DNA of 11,925 bases from JBKEBX01 sp047974615 (lineage in GTDB: Bacteria; Bacillota; Clostridia; Lachnospirales; CAMZNU01): assembly GCA_047974615.1 (NCBI GenBank), contig JBKECM010000101.1, positions 1 through 11,925 of the forward strand, in the 5' to 3' direction. Every line of letters begins with the position of its first letter. Position 1 is the stretch's first letter. Positions 1 through 5,061 of this stretch are shown here, in pieces. The translations under genes and the position numbers were made by a program. Under the pieces are notes generated by a model that saw nothing but the letters and a program-made list of their open reading frames with translations, was not told the origin of the DNA and searched no databases.

Positions 1-11
1 TAATGATAATG

Positions 12-85
12 GCACGAAAATAGTGAGATGCTATATGCAAGATGATTTGCAAAGCAAATCATCAAGTCGAGCGTAATTTTTGTGC
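12..85. repeat. Nested inverted repeat / hairpin element
   Basis: The core at 41-63 is a perfect 10-bp inverted repeat, GATGATTTGC and GCAAATCATC, around a 3-nt AAA loop. An outer pair encloses it: GCACGAAAAT at 12-21 against ATTTTTGTGC at 76-85, nine of ten pairs plus one G-U. The stretch between the arms pairs poorly. No T-tract follows directly, so it is not a typical terminator. It could be a small dispersed repeat (REP or MITE-like) or an RNA structure at the end of an upstream transcript. Only one copy lies in the window, so dispersal is inference. Confidence 0.5.
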
Positions 86-204
86 AGTAATATTTTTTTC
101 TATCCTTTATCAGCACCCTCATCAAAATTTGATTTATTTTTTTTATTTTTTGGCACTCTTTTTTTGTTCTAAAAGATATAACTACTGCATAAATTTAATT
201 ATAA
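86..204. other. AT-rich intergenic stretch, nothing recognised
   Basis: This stretch lies between the hairpin at 12-85 and the MITE-like element at 205-340. It is dominated by T-runs. No open reading frame with a ribosome binding site, no tRNA and no clear promoter is seen. Confidence 0.5.
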
Positions 205-340
205 TATAGGCAACCTCTAAAAACCCCATTATTTTTAATTTTCTATAAATTTTCAAAATTTCTGCGTTGTCGAAGCTTTCTTGAACTATTTAAAATTTAA
301 AAGAAAATTAAATCAAGCGAGTTTTTAGAGGTCACCTATA
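205..340. mobile_element. MITE-like element with long terminal inverted repeats
   Basis: The left end TATAGGCAACCTCTAAAAAC (205-224) matches the reverse complement of the right end (321-340) at 18 of 20 positions. The similarity continues inward for about 50 bases per side, including an AATTTTCT-TAAATTTT block on both arms, so nearly the whole 136 bp can fold back on itself. The centre (around 262-285) is unpaired. There is no open reading frame. This architecture fits a non-autonomous miniature inverted-repeat element mobilised by a transposase encoded elsewhere. Both ends are flanked by A/T-only sequence, so a target duplication cannot be defined. The parent IS family is not identified. Confidence 0.65.
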
Positions 341-445
341 ATAAAACTTAATTCTAATTTTTATTATACTTTAGGTTTTTTTAGCTTTTGTTTTATTTAA
401 TCTTAATAAAAGGAAGCATATTAAAATTATTGTAGGGAGGTTAAT
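341..445 (+). promoter_or_regulatory. Leader region of yabP; promoter not resolved
   Basis: The 105 bases before yabP contain a TATTATACT-like -10 candidate near 361-369 without a good -35 partner, and a GCATATT at 416-422 that resembles a sigma-E -35 box but lacks a -10 at the right distance. The ribosome binding site GGGAGG (435-440) is clear. In B. subtilis yabP is a mother-cell (sigma-E) sporulation gene; that regulation is plausible here but is not demonstrated by this sequence. Confidence 0.3.
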
Positions 446-721
446 ATGGAGGAACGTAGAAGAAATAACCATAGTATTTCTATGGAAAATAGAGAAATGC
501 TTAATATAACTGGTGTTATTGATGTAATTTCTTTTGATGAGGAAATCGTTGTTACAGAAACAGAAGATGGCGTTTTAATTATTAGAGGGTTTGATTTGCA
601 CGTATCAAACTTAAACTTAGATGGTGGTCATTTATCTGTAGATGGTTCAATATACTCAATAAATTATGATGATACTAAGGCAGAAAAAAATTCTAGTTTT
701 CTAAAAAAAATATTTAAGTAG
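446..721 (+). CDS. yabP: Sporulation protein YabP
   Basis: A 91-residue soluble protein of the YabP family, small conserved proteins of endospore formers made in the mother cell and, with YabQ, linked to spore coat and cortex formation. The N-terminal part carries the family-typical segment HSISMENREMLNITGV (residues 9-24), followed by an alternating hydrophobic beta-rich region with DEEIVVTETEDGVLIIRG and a terminal LDGG...VDGSI segment. No signal peptide or membrane segment is seen. ATG at 446 is preceded by GGGAGG with 5-nt spacing. The gene ends 8 nt before yabQ, matching the conserved yabP-yabQ-divIC order in Bacilli and Clostridia. Identification rests on sequence pattern plus synteny. 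The precise biochemical role of the family is not known. Confidence 0.9.
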   Translation: MEERRRNNHSISMENREMLNITGVIDVISFDEEIVVTETEDGVLIIRGFDLHVSNLNLDGGHLSVDGSIYSINYDDTKAEKNSSFLKKIFK

Positions 722-729
722 GTCATAGT

Positions 730-1236
730 ATGATAGTTGATATCAGTAGTCAAATAAATTTTTTTTTAATAGCTTTTATTTTAGGTTTTTTTTCTGCAAT
801 TTTATTTGATATATTTAGAATTTTTAGAAAAAGCCTTAAACATAATAAGTTTTTTATTAATCTTGAAGATTTAATATTTTGGGTTTTTACTACATTTATT
901 TTTTATTATGTGTTTTTACATAAAAATAATGGGGATATTCGAGGATATATGTTAATCTCTTTGTTACTTGGTTTTATCTTTGAAATTATAGTTTTTTCTA
1001 AAACTTTTATTAAATTTGGTGAAAAAATTGTTGTTTTTTTAGTAAATATTTTTAAAGAAATTTTACTTTTAATATTGCAACCTTTAAGTTTTTTGTGTAA
1101 AATGGGTGTAGACACTTTTAAAAGTTACATTTTAAAATTTAAAGGTGCTACAAAGGATAAATATATTAAAGGGAAAACTAAGGTTTTTACTTTAAGTAAA
1201 AATAAAGGGAAAAATGGTAAAGACTATGAAAAATAA
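730..1236 (+). CDS. yabQ: Spore cortex biosynthesis protein YabQ
   Basis: A 168-residue integral membrane protein. Hydrophobic segments lie at about residues 10-30, 47-65, 71-92 and 99-122, followed by a strongly basic, lysine-rich tail (about 127-168) expected to face the cytoplasm. This matches YabQ, a polytopic membrane protein needed in B. subtilis for spore cortex formation and located in the membranes around the forespore. The ribosome binding site is weak (AGTAGG about 8 nt upstream of ATG 730), and the gene follows yabP by 8 nt, so translational coupling is likely. Its 3' end overlaps the start of the division gene by 11 or 23 nt, depending on that gene's start. Function is assigned mainly from synteny and topology, because YabQ sequences diverge strongly. 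Confidence 0.85.
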   Translation: MIVDISSQINFFLIAFILGFFSAILFDIFRIFRKSLKHNKFFINLEDLIFWVFTTFIFYYVFLHKNNGDIRGYMLISLLLGFIFEIIVFSKTFIKFGEKIVVFLVNIFKEILLLILQPLSFLCKMGVDTFKSYILKFKGATKDKYIKGKTKVFTLSKNKGKNGKDYEK

Positions 1237-1495
1237 TTTGATATTTTATGTGTTAATGTTTGCTCTTATAGGTGCTGTATCTATTGCAACTTTAAATAAC
1301 TATGCTAAAATCGAAAGTTTAAATCAAGATATTGAAGATGTTAACAAAGTTATTGCACAACGTGAAGATGAAATCGAAGAAATTAACTTTCAAATTGACA
1401 AAACCGACGATTTAGCTTATATTGAAAAATATGTTCGTGAAAAGTTTGGGTTTGTAAAAGCGAATGAAATAGTTTTTATAGCTGCTGAGGAATAA
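1214..1495 (+). CDS. divIC: Septum formation initiator, DivIC/FtsB family
   Basis: A short bitopic membrane protein, 93 residues from ATG 1214 or 89 from ATG 1226. One N-terminal transmembrane helix (NLIFYVLMFALIGAVSIATL) is followed by an extracytoplasmic coiled coil rich in E, D, Q and I (about residues 31-64). It ends in the family signature YIEKYVREKFGFVKANEIVF, which is typical of DivIC/FtsB. In the divisome this protein pairs with FtsL and DivIB/FtsQ and helps activate septal peptidoglycan synthesis. It overlaps yabQ, so it is probably translationally coupled. AAAGGGA at 1204-1210 sits too close to 1214 and too far from 1226, so the true start is uncertain. It is the last host gene before the terminator and the prophage. 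Confidence 0.9.
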   Translation: MVKTMKNNLIFYVLMFALIGAVSIATLNNYAKIESLNQDIEDVNKVIAQREDEIEEINFQIDKTDDLAYIEKYVREKFGFVKANEIVFIAAEE

Positions 1496-1552
1496 TATTA
1501 AAAAAAAGGACTAAAAATTCATAATTGAATTTTTAGTCCTTTTTTTAATATT
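1494..1552. terminator. Strong, probably bidirectional intrinsic terminator after divIC
   Basis: The arms AAGGACTAAAAATTC (1506-1520) and GAATTTTTAGTCCTT (1527-1541) are perfectly complementary around a 6-nt ATAATT loop. The stem is extended by an A-run (1500-1507) opposite a T-run (1540-1546) and by AATATT on both sides. The T-run after the stem ends the divIC operon. The matching A-run allows termination of leftward transcripts coming from the ImmA gene, which lacks a hairpin of its own. Confidence 0.93.
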
Positions 1553-1681
1553 GAAAAATGGCTTCATTTCAAAATAATGGCTTTGCAACGATGTCAATAA
1601 AGTATTTCGGTATAAGGGAAAATTTTGTTATATTTTGTGATGTAAGTTTTTATACTTTTTGCAAAGTAAGTTTAAGCTTAA
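1553..1681. other. Host-prophage junction region
   Basis: These 129 non-coding bases lie between the divIC terminator and the 3' end of the ImmA gene. If the element integrated here, the left attachment site should be in this stretch. CTTTGCAA (1581-1588) and TTGCAAAG (1659-1666) form a distant 8-bp inverted pair of doubtful meaning. No tRNA gene, integrase gene or clear core repeat is visible. The partner junction lies outside the window. Confidence 0.35.
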
Positions 1682-2131
1682 TTATGTACTAGTTTTATTT
1701 AAAAGGCGTAAGCTTATAAGGGGCTCTGGATAGCCAAAATGTTTTGACAACTGTGAAATTGTATAATGACTTAATTCTTCAAGTTCTTCATCTGAAATCA
1801 AAAGGTGTATTGCAAATAGATTTGCTTCTTTTTCTAGTTTGTTCACCGATAAAAATGTATGTTCTTTTAAAAATGCAGTATTTATTTTATTATGCAAAAT
1901 TCCATGACCTAATTCGTGTGCTACAGTTAAAAGTTGTATGTGGCGTGGTAAATTCTCATTTATATGAATTATTTTTTGTCGTGAAGATACGTTATAGTAA
2001 CCATTTATTGTTCCAAGATTTTCAAATAAAACAATAAAACCTAAGCGTTCTGCTAGTTCTATTGGGTTGTTAGTTTGGTGCTTTGTTACTATTTTTTTTA
2101 TTTTTTTTTCTATATTAATTTTTATCACCAC
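1682..2131 (-). CDS. ImmA/IrrE-type zinc metallopeptidase (XkdA-like)
   Basis: About 145-149 residues. The zinc motif HELGH (residues 72-76) lies in LLTVAHELGHGILH, and the third ligand is expected in KLEKEANLFAIHLL (98-111), the classic ImmA/IrrE pattern. In ICEBs1, ImmA cleaves the ImmR repressor after DNA damage; the PBSX equivalent is XkdA beside Xre. By position this protein should cleave the repressor encoded just upstream, in the same leftward operon 16 nt away. The start is doubtful. The GTG at 2131 and the GTG at 2128 both lie inside the Shine-Dalgarno sequence AAGGTGGTGAT. The codon at the right distance is ATT 2119-2117, which would give a protein starting (M)NIEKKIKK, as ImmA proteins often do. 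The longer coordinates are kept by convention. Confidence 0.9.
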   Translation of the reverse strand: MVIKINIEKKIKKIVTKHQTNNPIELAERLGFIVLFENLGTINGYYNVSSRQKIIHINENLPRHIQLLTVAHELGHGILHNKINTAFLKEHTFLSVNKLEKEANLFAIHLLISDEELEELSHYTISQLSKHFGYPEPLISLRLLNKTST

Positions 2132-2134
2132 CTT
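2124..2134 (-). promoter_or_regulatory. Extended Shine-Dalgarno of the ImmA gene, pointing to an AUU start
   Basis: Read on the minus strand this is AAGGTGGTGAT, ten of eleven matches to the anti-Shine-Dalgarno complement AAGGAGGTGAT. From the last G of AAGGTGG there are 8 nt to ATT (2119-2117). In-frame sequence upstream is closed by a TAA at 2140-2138, and no ATG lies near. The two GTG codons lie within the site itself and are too close to serve well. Confidence 0.6.
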
Positions 2135-2147
2135 GATTTAATAACTA

Positions 2148-2588
2148 TTACTTCTTATATTTTTTTGGAGTATACTTTTGCTTCGCTAGGTGTTTTCCAA
2201 GCTTTATACTATTTAAAAGACTGGCTTTAAATAGTTCACGTGTCTCTTCGTCTAAGGCTTCACCGTCAAACATAAGTGCATATTCTCTATCATTATTTAA
2301 TTGTTCGATTAGCTCATTCATCGTTTTTGCTATATCTTTTTTATCTTTTTCAGTAAAAGAGTTATCAATTTCTCTTTTATTATATGTTTGATTATAAGGC
2401 GTATCTTTTAAAAATTCGTCCATTGTTAGTTCAAAAAAAGATGCAACTTTTGAAAGCTTATCTATACTAGGCGAGCTTTTGTCCCATTTATATATTGTTC
2501 CTTTACCAAAGCCTAGCTCAAGTTCTAAACTTGAAAGGTTTGTATTTTTTCTTTTACACAATTCTTTTATTTTATCTACTATCGTCAT
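2148..2588 (-). CDS. Prophage repressor, Cro/CI-type HTH (Xre-like)
   Basis: A 146-residue DNA-binding protein. Residues 5-60 form a helix-turn-helix of the Xre/Cro-CI family: IKELCKRKNTNLSSLELELG, then GKGTIYKWDKSSPSIDKLSKVASFFELTMDEFL. The remainder is charged and helical, with a basic tail (KQKYTPKKYKK), and has no LexA-type Ser/Lys autoprotease motif, so relief of repression presumably depends on the ImmA protein encoded next. ATG 2588 was chosen because GAAAGGG lies 7-8 nt upstream on the minus strand; a longer frame to 2642 has no ribosome binding site and runs into the promoter region. It should bind the palindromes between 2617 and 2695, repressing the rightward promoter and possibly its own. 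Confidence 0.9.
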   Translation of the reverse strand: MTIVDKIKELCKRKNTNLSSLELELGFGKGTIYKWDKSSPSIDKLSKVASFFELTMDEFLKDTPYNQTYNKREIDNSFTEKDKKDIAKTMNELIEQLNNDREYALMFDGEALDEETRELFKASLLNSIKLGKHLAKQKYTPKKYKK

Positions 2589-2616
2589 AATAAAACCCTT
2601 TCTTTTAAAAAAAATA

Positions 2617-2626
2617 GAAAATATTC
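2617..2626. promoter_or_regulatory. Candidate repressor operator O1
   Basis: GAAAATATTC differs by one base from the perfect palindrome GAAAATTTTC at 2646-2655, 29 bp centre to centre. It lies just upstream of the -35 box of the rightward promoter and in the leader of the repressor gene. It is inferred to be an operator; no binding data exist. Confidence 0.4.
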
Positions 2627-2635
2627 TAAAATCTA

Positions 2636-2663
2636 TTGACAATATGAAAATTTTCAGTATAAT
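2636..2663 (+). promoter_or_regulatory. Rightward lytic promoter (sigma-A)
   Basis: A perfect -35 TTGACA (2636-2641) and a perfect -10 TATAAT (2658-2663) are separated by 16 nt. The start point should be near 2670, about 130 nt before the sigma-like activator gene. The palindrome TGAAAATTTTCA lies between the two boxes, so repressor binding there would directly block RNA polymerase. This is the best promoter in the window. Confidence 0.85.
2645..2656. promoter_or_regulatory. Candidate repressor operator O2, a perfect palindrome in the promoter spacer
   Basis: TGAAAATTTTCA is a perfect 12-bp palindrome lying wholly between the -35 and -10 boxes of the rightward promoter. Its core GAAAATTTTC recurs as GAAAATATTC at 2617-2626 and, on the minus strand, as GAAAATATCG at 2695-2686. 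Repeated related sites around a lysogeny switch are typical of Cro/CI operators. Confidence 0.6.
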
Positions 2664-2671
2664 ATAAATTA

Positions 2672-2689
2672 ATCGAATGTTTTTTCGAT
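2672..2689. promoter_or_regulatory. LexA-box-like palindrome between the two promoters
   Basis: ATCGAATGTTTTTTCGAT has perfect 6-bp arms. Its inner 14 bases (2674-2687) fit the Gram-positive LexA box CGAAC-N4-GTTCG at 8 of 10 defined positions; the two mismatches are the inner C and G. It lies just after the rightward start point and before the leftward one. It could be a weak LexA site giving direct damage control, or another operator for the local repressor. Confidence 0.35.
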
Positions 2690-2701
2690 ATTTTCAATAT
2701 T

Positions 2702-2730
2702 ATTATAATTTATTTTGCAAATAAAGTCAA
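2702..2730 (-). promoter_or_regulatory. Leftward promoter of the repressor-ImmA operon
   Basis: On the minus strand TTGACT (2730-2725) and TATAAT (2707-2702) are separated by exactly 17 nt. Transcription would start near 2695 and leave a leader of about 107 nt before the repressor ATG at 2588. It points toward the rightward promoter, so the two transcripts overlap by about 25-30 nt and each polymerase must cross the other promoter. Confidence 0.8.
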
Positions 2731-2799
2731 GTAAGTATATTAATAAACTTTAAAAGAAAAAAAACGAAAATGAAAAGGCACAAAATAGGGAGGATTTTT

Positions 2800-3213
2800 A
2801 TGGGGAACAAAAAAGATTTAGAGCAAGTTATATGTTTAGATGAAATAATTAAAGCAAGCAAAGAGGAGCTATTAACGCTACAAGAGTTAGCTAAAAGCGT
2901 TAGAGTCACTACTTATGACGGTAATAAAGGAAGTAATGGCAAAAATAAGGGGGAGGCTAATTTTACAAAAATCATTGATAAAATGCTTGACCTTGAAAAT
3001 CAAATAAATGAAGAAATACTTGTTATGGTAGATACTTTAGATAAACTACATAAAGATATCAATATGCTACAAAATAATAATGAAAAGTTAGTGCTTCGTT
3101 TTAGATACTTAAGCAACTTAACTTGGCAAGAGATAGCTGATAAAATGGGCTACTCTGTTATGCAAATTCATAGAATACATAAAAAGGCATTAGATAATTA
3201 TAGAGAAATATAA
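2800..3213 (+). CDS. Sigma-70 region-4-like late activator (Xpf-like)
   Basis: A 137-residue protein. The N-terminal half (about 5-95) is helical and charged. The C-terminal part, EKLVLRFRYLSNLTWQEIAD then KMGYSVMQIHRIHKKALDNY (about 95-135), is a sigma-70 region-4 type helix-turn-helix as in DUF1492/ArpU-like phage regulators. In PBSX the sigma-like Xpf, encoded just upstream of the terminase genes, switches on late transcription, and this gene has the same position. ATG 2800 was chosen because GGGAGG (2788-2793) lies 6 nt upstream; the ATG at 2770 has no ribosome binding site. It is the only gene between the repressor region and the packaging genes. Its likely target is the 85-bp gap before the small terminase. 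Confidence 0.75.
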   Translation: MGNKKDLEQVICLDEIIKASKEELLTLQELAKSVRVTTYDGNKGSNGKNKGEANFTKIIDKMLDLENQINEEILVMVDTLDKLHKDINMLQNNNEKLVLRFRYLSNLTWQEIADKMGYSVMQIHRIHKKALDNYREI

Positions 3214-3230
3214 TTAGATTTTATAAATGA

Positions 3231-3280
3231 GTTATAAAATGTTATATCATGTTATGTTTCAACTATGATATTATGTAAAA
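3231..3280 (+). promoter_or_regulatory. Candidate late promoter or activator site before the terminases
   Basis: This lies in the 85-bp gap after the sigma-like gene. ATGTTAT occurs twice with a 10-bp period (3239-3245 and 3249-3255), and ATATCAT (3244-3250) pairs with ATGATAT (3265-3271) as a perfect 7-bp inverted repeat with a 14-nt spacer. TATGAT at 3264-3269 could be a -10, with GTTATA (3241-3246) 17 nt upstream as a poor -35. A site recognised by the upstream activator would be expected here; this is inference. Confidence 0.35.
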
Positions 3281-3298
3281 TGTAAAGGAGGTGAGAAA

Positions 3299-3736
3299 AT
3301 GAAAGTTATAACAAAAAAGCAAAAAAGATTTGCAGAGGAATACTTAGTTGATTGCAATGCTACACAAGCAGCTATACGGTCTGGTTATTCTTCTAAGACT
3401 GCTTATAGTTCGGGAAGTCGTATTCTTAAAAATCCTGTTGTACAAGAATATGTTAAAAAGCAACTTGATAAATTAAGCGATGAAAGGGTAGCTGATGCTA
3501 AGGAAGTAATGGCATATTTGAGTGACTGTTTAAGGGGTATCACACAGTCTGAAATCGTAGTAATTGAGTCTGAAGGTGATGGTGTTACTACTTCAAGAAA
3601 AATACTAAAATGCCCTGATGAAAAAGAACGTCTTAAGGCAGCTGAACTTCTTGGGAAAAGATATGGTCTTTTTAAAGAAAATATTGAGTTTAAAGGTAAC
3701 ATACCTGTTGTTATAGCTGGTTATGACGAGGTATAA
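3299..3736 (+). CDS. Terminase small subunit (XtmA-like)
   Basis: A 145-residue protein with the Terminase_2 family N-terminus: KKQKRFAEEYLVDCNATQAA followed by IRSGYSSKTAYSSGSRILKN (residues about 6-45), a helix-turn-helix that recognises the packaging site on phage DNA. The middle region (DAKEVMAYLSDCLRGITQSE...KCPDEKERLKAAELLGKRYG) is the oligomerisation part, and the end would contact the large subunit. The start ATG 3299 follows a near-perfect AAAGGAGGTGA. It is followed by the large subunit after 20 nt, as in PBSX (xtmA-xtmB) and SPP1. Together they select and feed DNA into the procapsid. Length is slightly below typical PBSX-like relatives but complete. Confidence 0.93.
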   Translation: MKVITKKQKRFAEEYLVDCNATQAAIRSGYSSKTAYSSGSRILKNPVVQEYVKKQLDKLSDERVADAKEVMAYLSDCLRGITQSEIVVIESEGDGVTTSRKILKCPDEKERLKAAELLGKRYGLFKENIEFKGNIPVVIAGYDEV

Positions 3737-3756
3737 ACTTTTGGGGGTGTTTTTAG

Positions 3757-5046
3757 GTGGGAGTTAAAGAATATAAAGTATCTTTACCTAAAGTTGTTGG
3801 GGGTGGCTATAAAGAGTTTTGGCATTTTAAGGGGCGATATAGAGTTGTTAAAGGTAGTCGAGGTAGTAAAAAATCTAAAACATCTGCTTTATGGTTTATT
3901 GTAAATATGATGAAATATAAAAATTCTAATTTGCTTGTCGTTCGTAAAACATACAGAACTTTGAAAGATAGCTGTTTTGCAGAACTTAAATGGGCTATAA
4001 AAAGGCTTATGGTAGAAAGTTTTTGGAAAATAACTGAATCACCTTTGCAACTTGAATATATACCCACTGGGCAGAAAGTATATTTTAGAGGGTTAGATGA
4101 CCCTTTAAAGGTTACATCTATTACTGTTGATGTAGGTTACTTATGTTGGCTATGGATAGAAGAAGCTTATGAAATAACAAAGGAAGATGATTTTAATATA
4201 CTTGATGAGTCTATAAGAGGTGCAATAAATTCAAAAGAATATAACAAACTACCGGCACAAAAAATAGATGATAGTTTATTTAAGCAAATAACTTTGACTT
4301 TTAATCCTTGGAATGAACGCCATTGGCTTAAAAAGCGTTTTTTTGATAAAGAAGATGATGAAATTTTAGCTTTGACGACAAATTACTTATGCAATGAATG
4401 GCTTGATAGTGCTGATAGAAAAGTTTTTGATACTATGAAAAAGGAAAATCCAAGAAGGTTTATGGTTGCTGGTCTTGGAGAATGGGGAATATCCGAGGGG
4501 CTTGTATATGAAAACTTCGAAGAAAAATTTTTTGATTTAGAAAGCTTAGTTAAAAATATAAATGTAAAAGCAGTTTTTGGTCTTGATTTTGGTTACACTA
4601 ACGATCCCACTGCTTTTTTTTGTGGGCTTGTAGACACATATAGCAAAGTTATATATGTTTTTGATGAAATATATAAGAAGGGTCTAAAAAATGATGAAAT
4701 ATATATTGAAATAGAAAAACTTGGATTTCAAAAAGAAAAAATCATTGCCGATAGTGCTGAACCAAAATCTATTGATACTCTAAGAACTTTAGGTTTAAGA
4801 AGAATTGTCGGTGCAAGGAAAGGTAAAGATAGTTTAAATAATGGCATTGACTTTATACAAGGTTTTAAAATATTTGTACACCCTAAATGTGTAAATTTTT
4901 TAACTGAGATATCTAGTTATGTTTGGGATAAAGATAAGTTTTCAAATTTTATTAATAAACCAGTTGATGAAAACAATCACCTTATGGACGCTATGAGATA
5001 TGCTCTTGAAGATTTTGTAAAAGGTGAAGTTTTTTCATTTAAGTAA
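3757..5046 (+). CDS. Terminase large subunit, PBSX/XtmB family
   Basis: A 429-residue packaging motor and nuclease, close to the usual length of PBSX-type large terminases. The ATPase domain has a Walker A-like GSRGSKKSKT (33-42), a Walker B-like WLWIEEA (131-137) and the coupling motif TFNPWNERHW (181-190). The RNase H-like nuclease domain follows, with acidic positions in VFGLDFGYTNDPTA (D277), IIADSAEPKSI (D332) and NHLMDAMRYAL (D411). It cleaves concatemeric DNA and pumps it through the portal. The start is GTG 3757, with GGGGG (3743-3747) 9 nt upstream. It ends 11 nt before the portal start. All catalytic motifs look intact, so the packaging function is probably retained. Confidence 0.95.
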   Translation: MGVKEYKVSLPKVVGGGYKEFWHFKGRYRVVKGSRGSKKSKTSALWFIVNMMKYKNSNLLVVRKTYRTLKDSCFAELKWAIKRLMVESFWKITESPLQLEYIPTGQKVYFRGLDDPLKVTSITVDVGYLCWLWIEEAYEITKEDDFNILDESIRGAINSKEYNKLPAQKIDDSLFKQITLTFNPWNERHWLKKRFFDKEDDEILALTTNYLCNEWLDSADRKVFDTMKKENPRRFMVAGLGEWGISEGLVYENFEEKFFDLESLVKNINVKAVFGLDFGYTNDPTAFFCGLVDTYSKVIYVFDEIYKKGLKNDEIYIEIEKLGFQKEKIIADSAEPKSIDTLRTLGLRRIVGARKGKDSLNNGIDFIQGFKIFVHPKCVNFLTEISSYVWDKDKFSNFINKPVDENNHLMDAMRYALEDFVKGEVFSFK

Positions 5047-5052
5047 AAGTGT

Positions 5053-5061
5053 AGGGGGTGA
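5053..5061 (+). promoter_or_regulatory. Shine-Dalgarno of the portal gene, pointing to an AUU start
   Basis: AGGGGGTGA matches AGGAGGTGA at 8 of 9 positions. The GTG at 5058 overlaps it, whereas ATT 5067 lies 8 nt after the last G of the core. Starting there would give (M)FEGIKSFIKKL, a natural portal N-terminus. Confidence 0.5.

Noticed and set aside
41..63. CRISPR repeat
   Set aside because: The palindrome occurs once, with no spaced repeats and no cas genes nearby.
416..445. Sigma-E promoter for yabP based on GCATATT at 416-422
   Set aside because: A matching -10 at normal spacing would fall on the ribosome binding site and start codon, and no CATA-type -10 is present there.
1581..1666. 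CTTTGCAA/TTGCAAAG pair as an attachment site
   Set aside because: The arms are only 8 bp, inverted and 70 bp apart. Attachment cores are direct repeats at opposite ends of the element, and the other end is not visible.
1744..2037. Plus-strand open frame opposite the ImmA gene
   Set aside because: It has no recognisable domain and overlaps a well-supported metallopeptidase gene on the other strand.
2589..2642. Repressor starting at the in-frame codon at 2642
   Set aside because: This would place the N-terminus inside the promoter and operator region without a ribosome binding site; ATG 2588 has GAAAGGG upstream.
2770..2799. Activator starting at ATG 2770
   Set aside because: Only A-rich sequence lies upstream; GGGAGG is positioned for ATG 2800.
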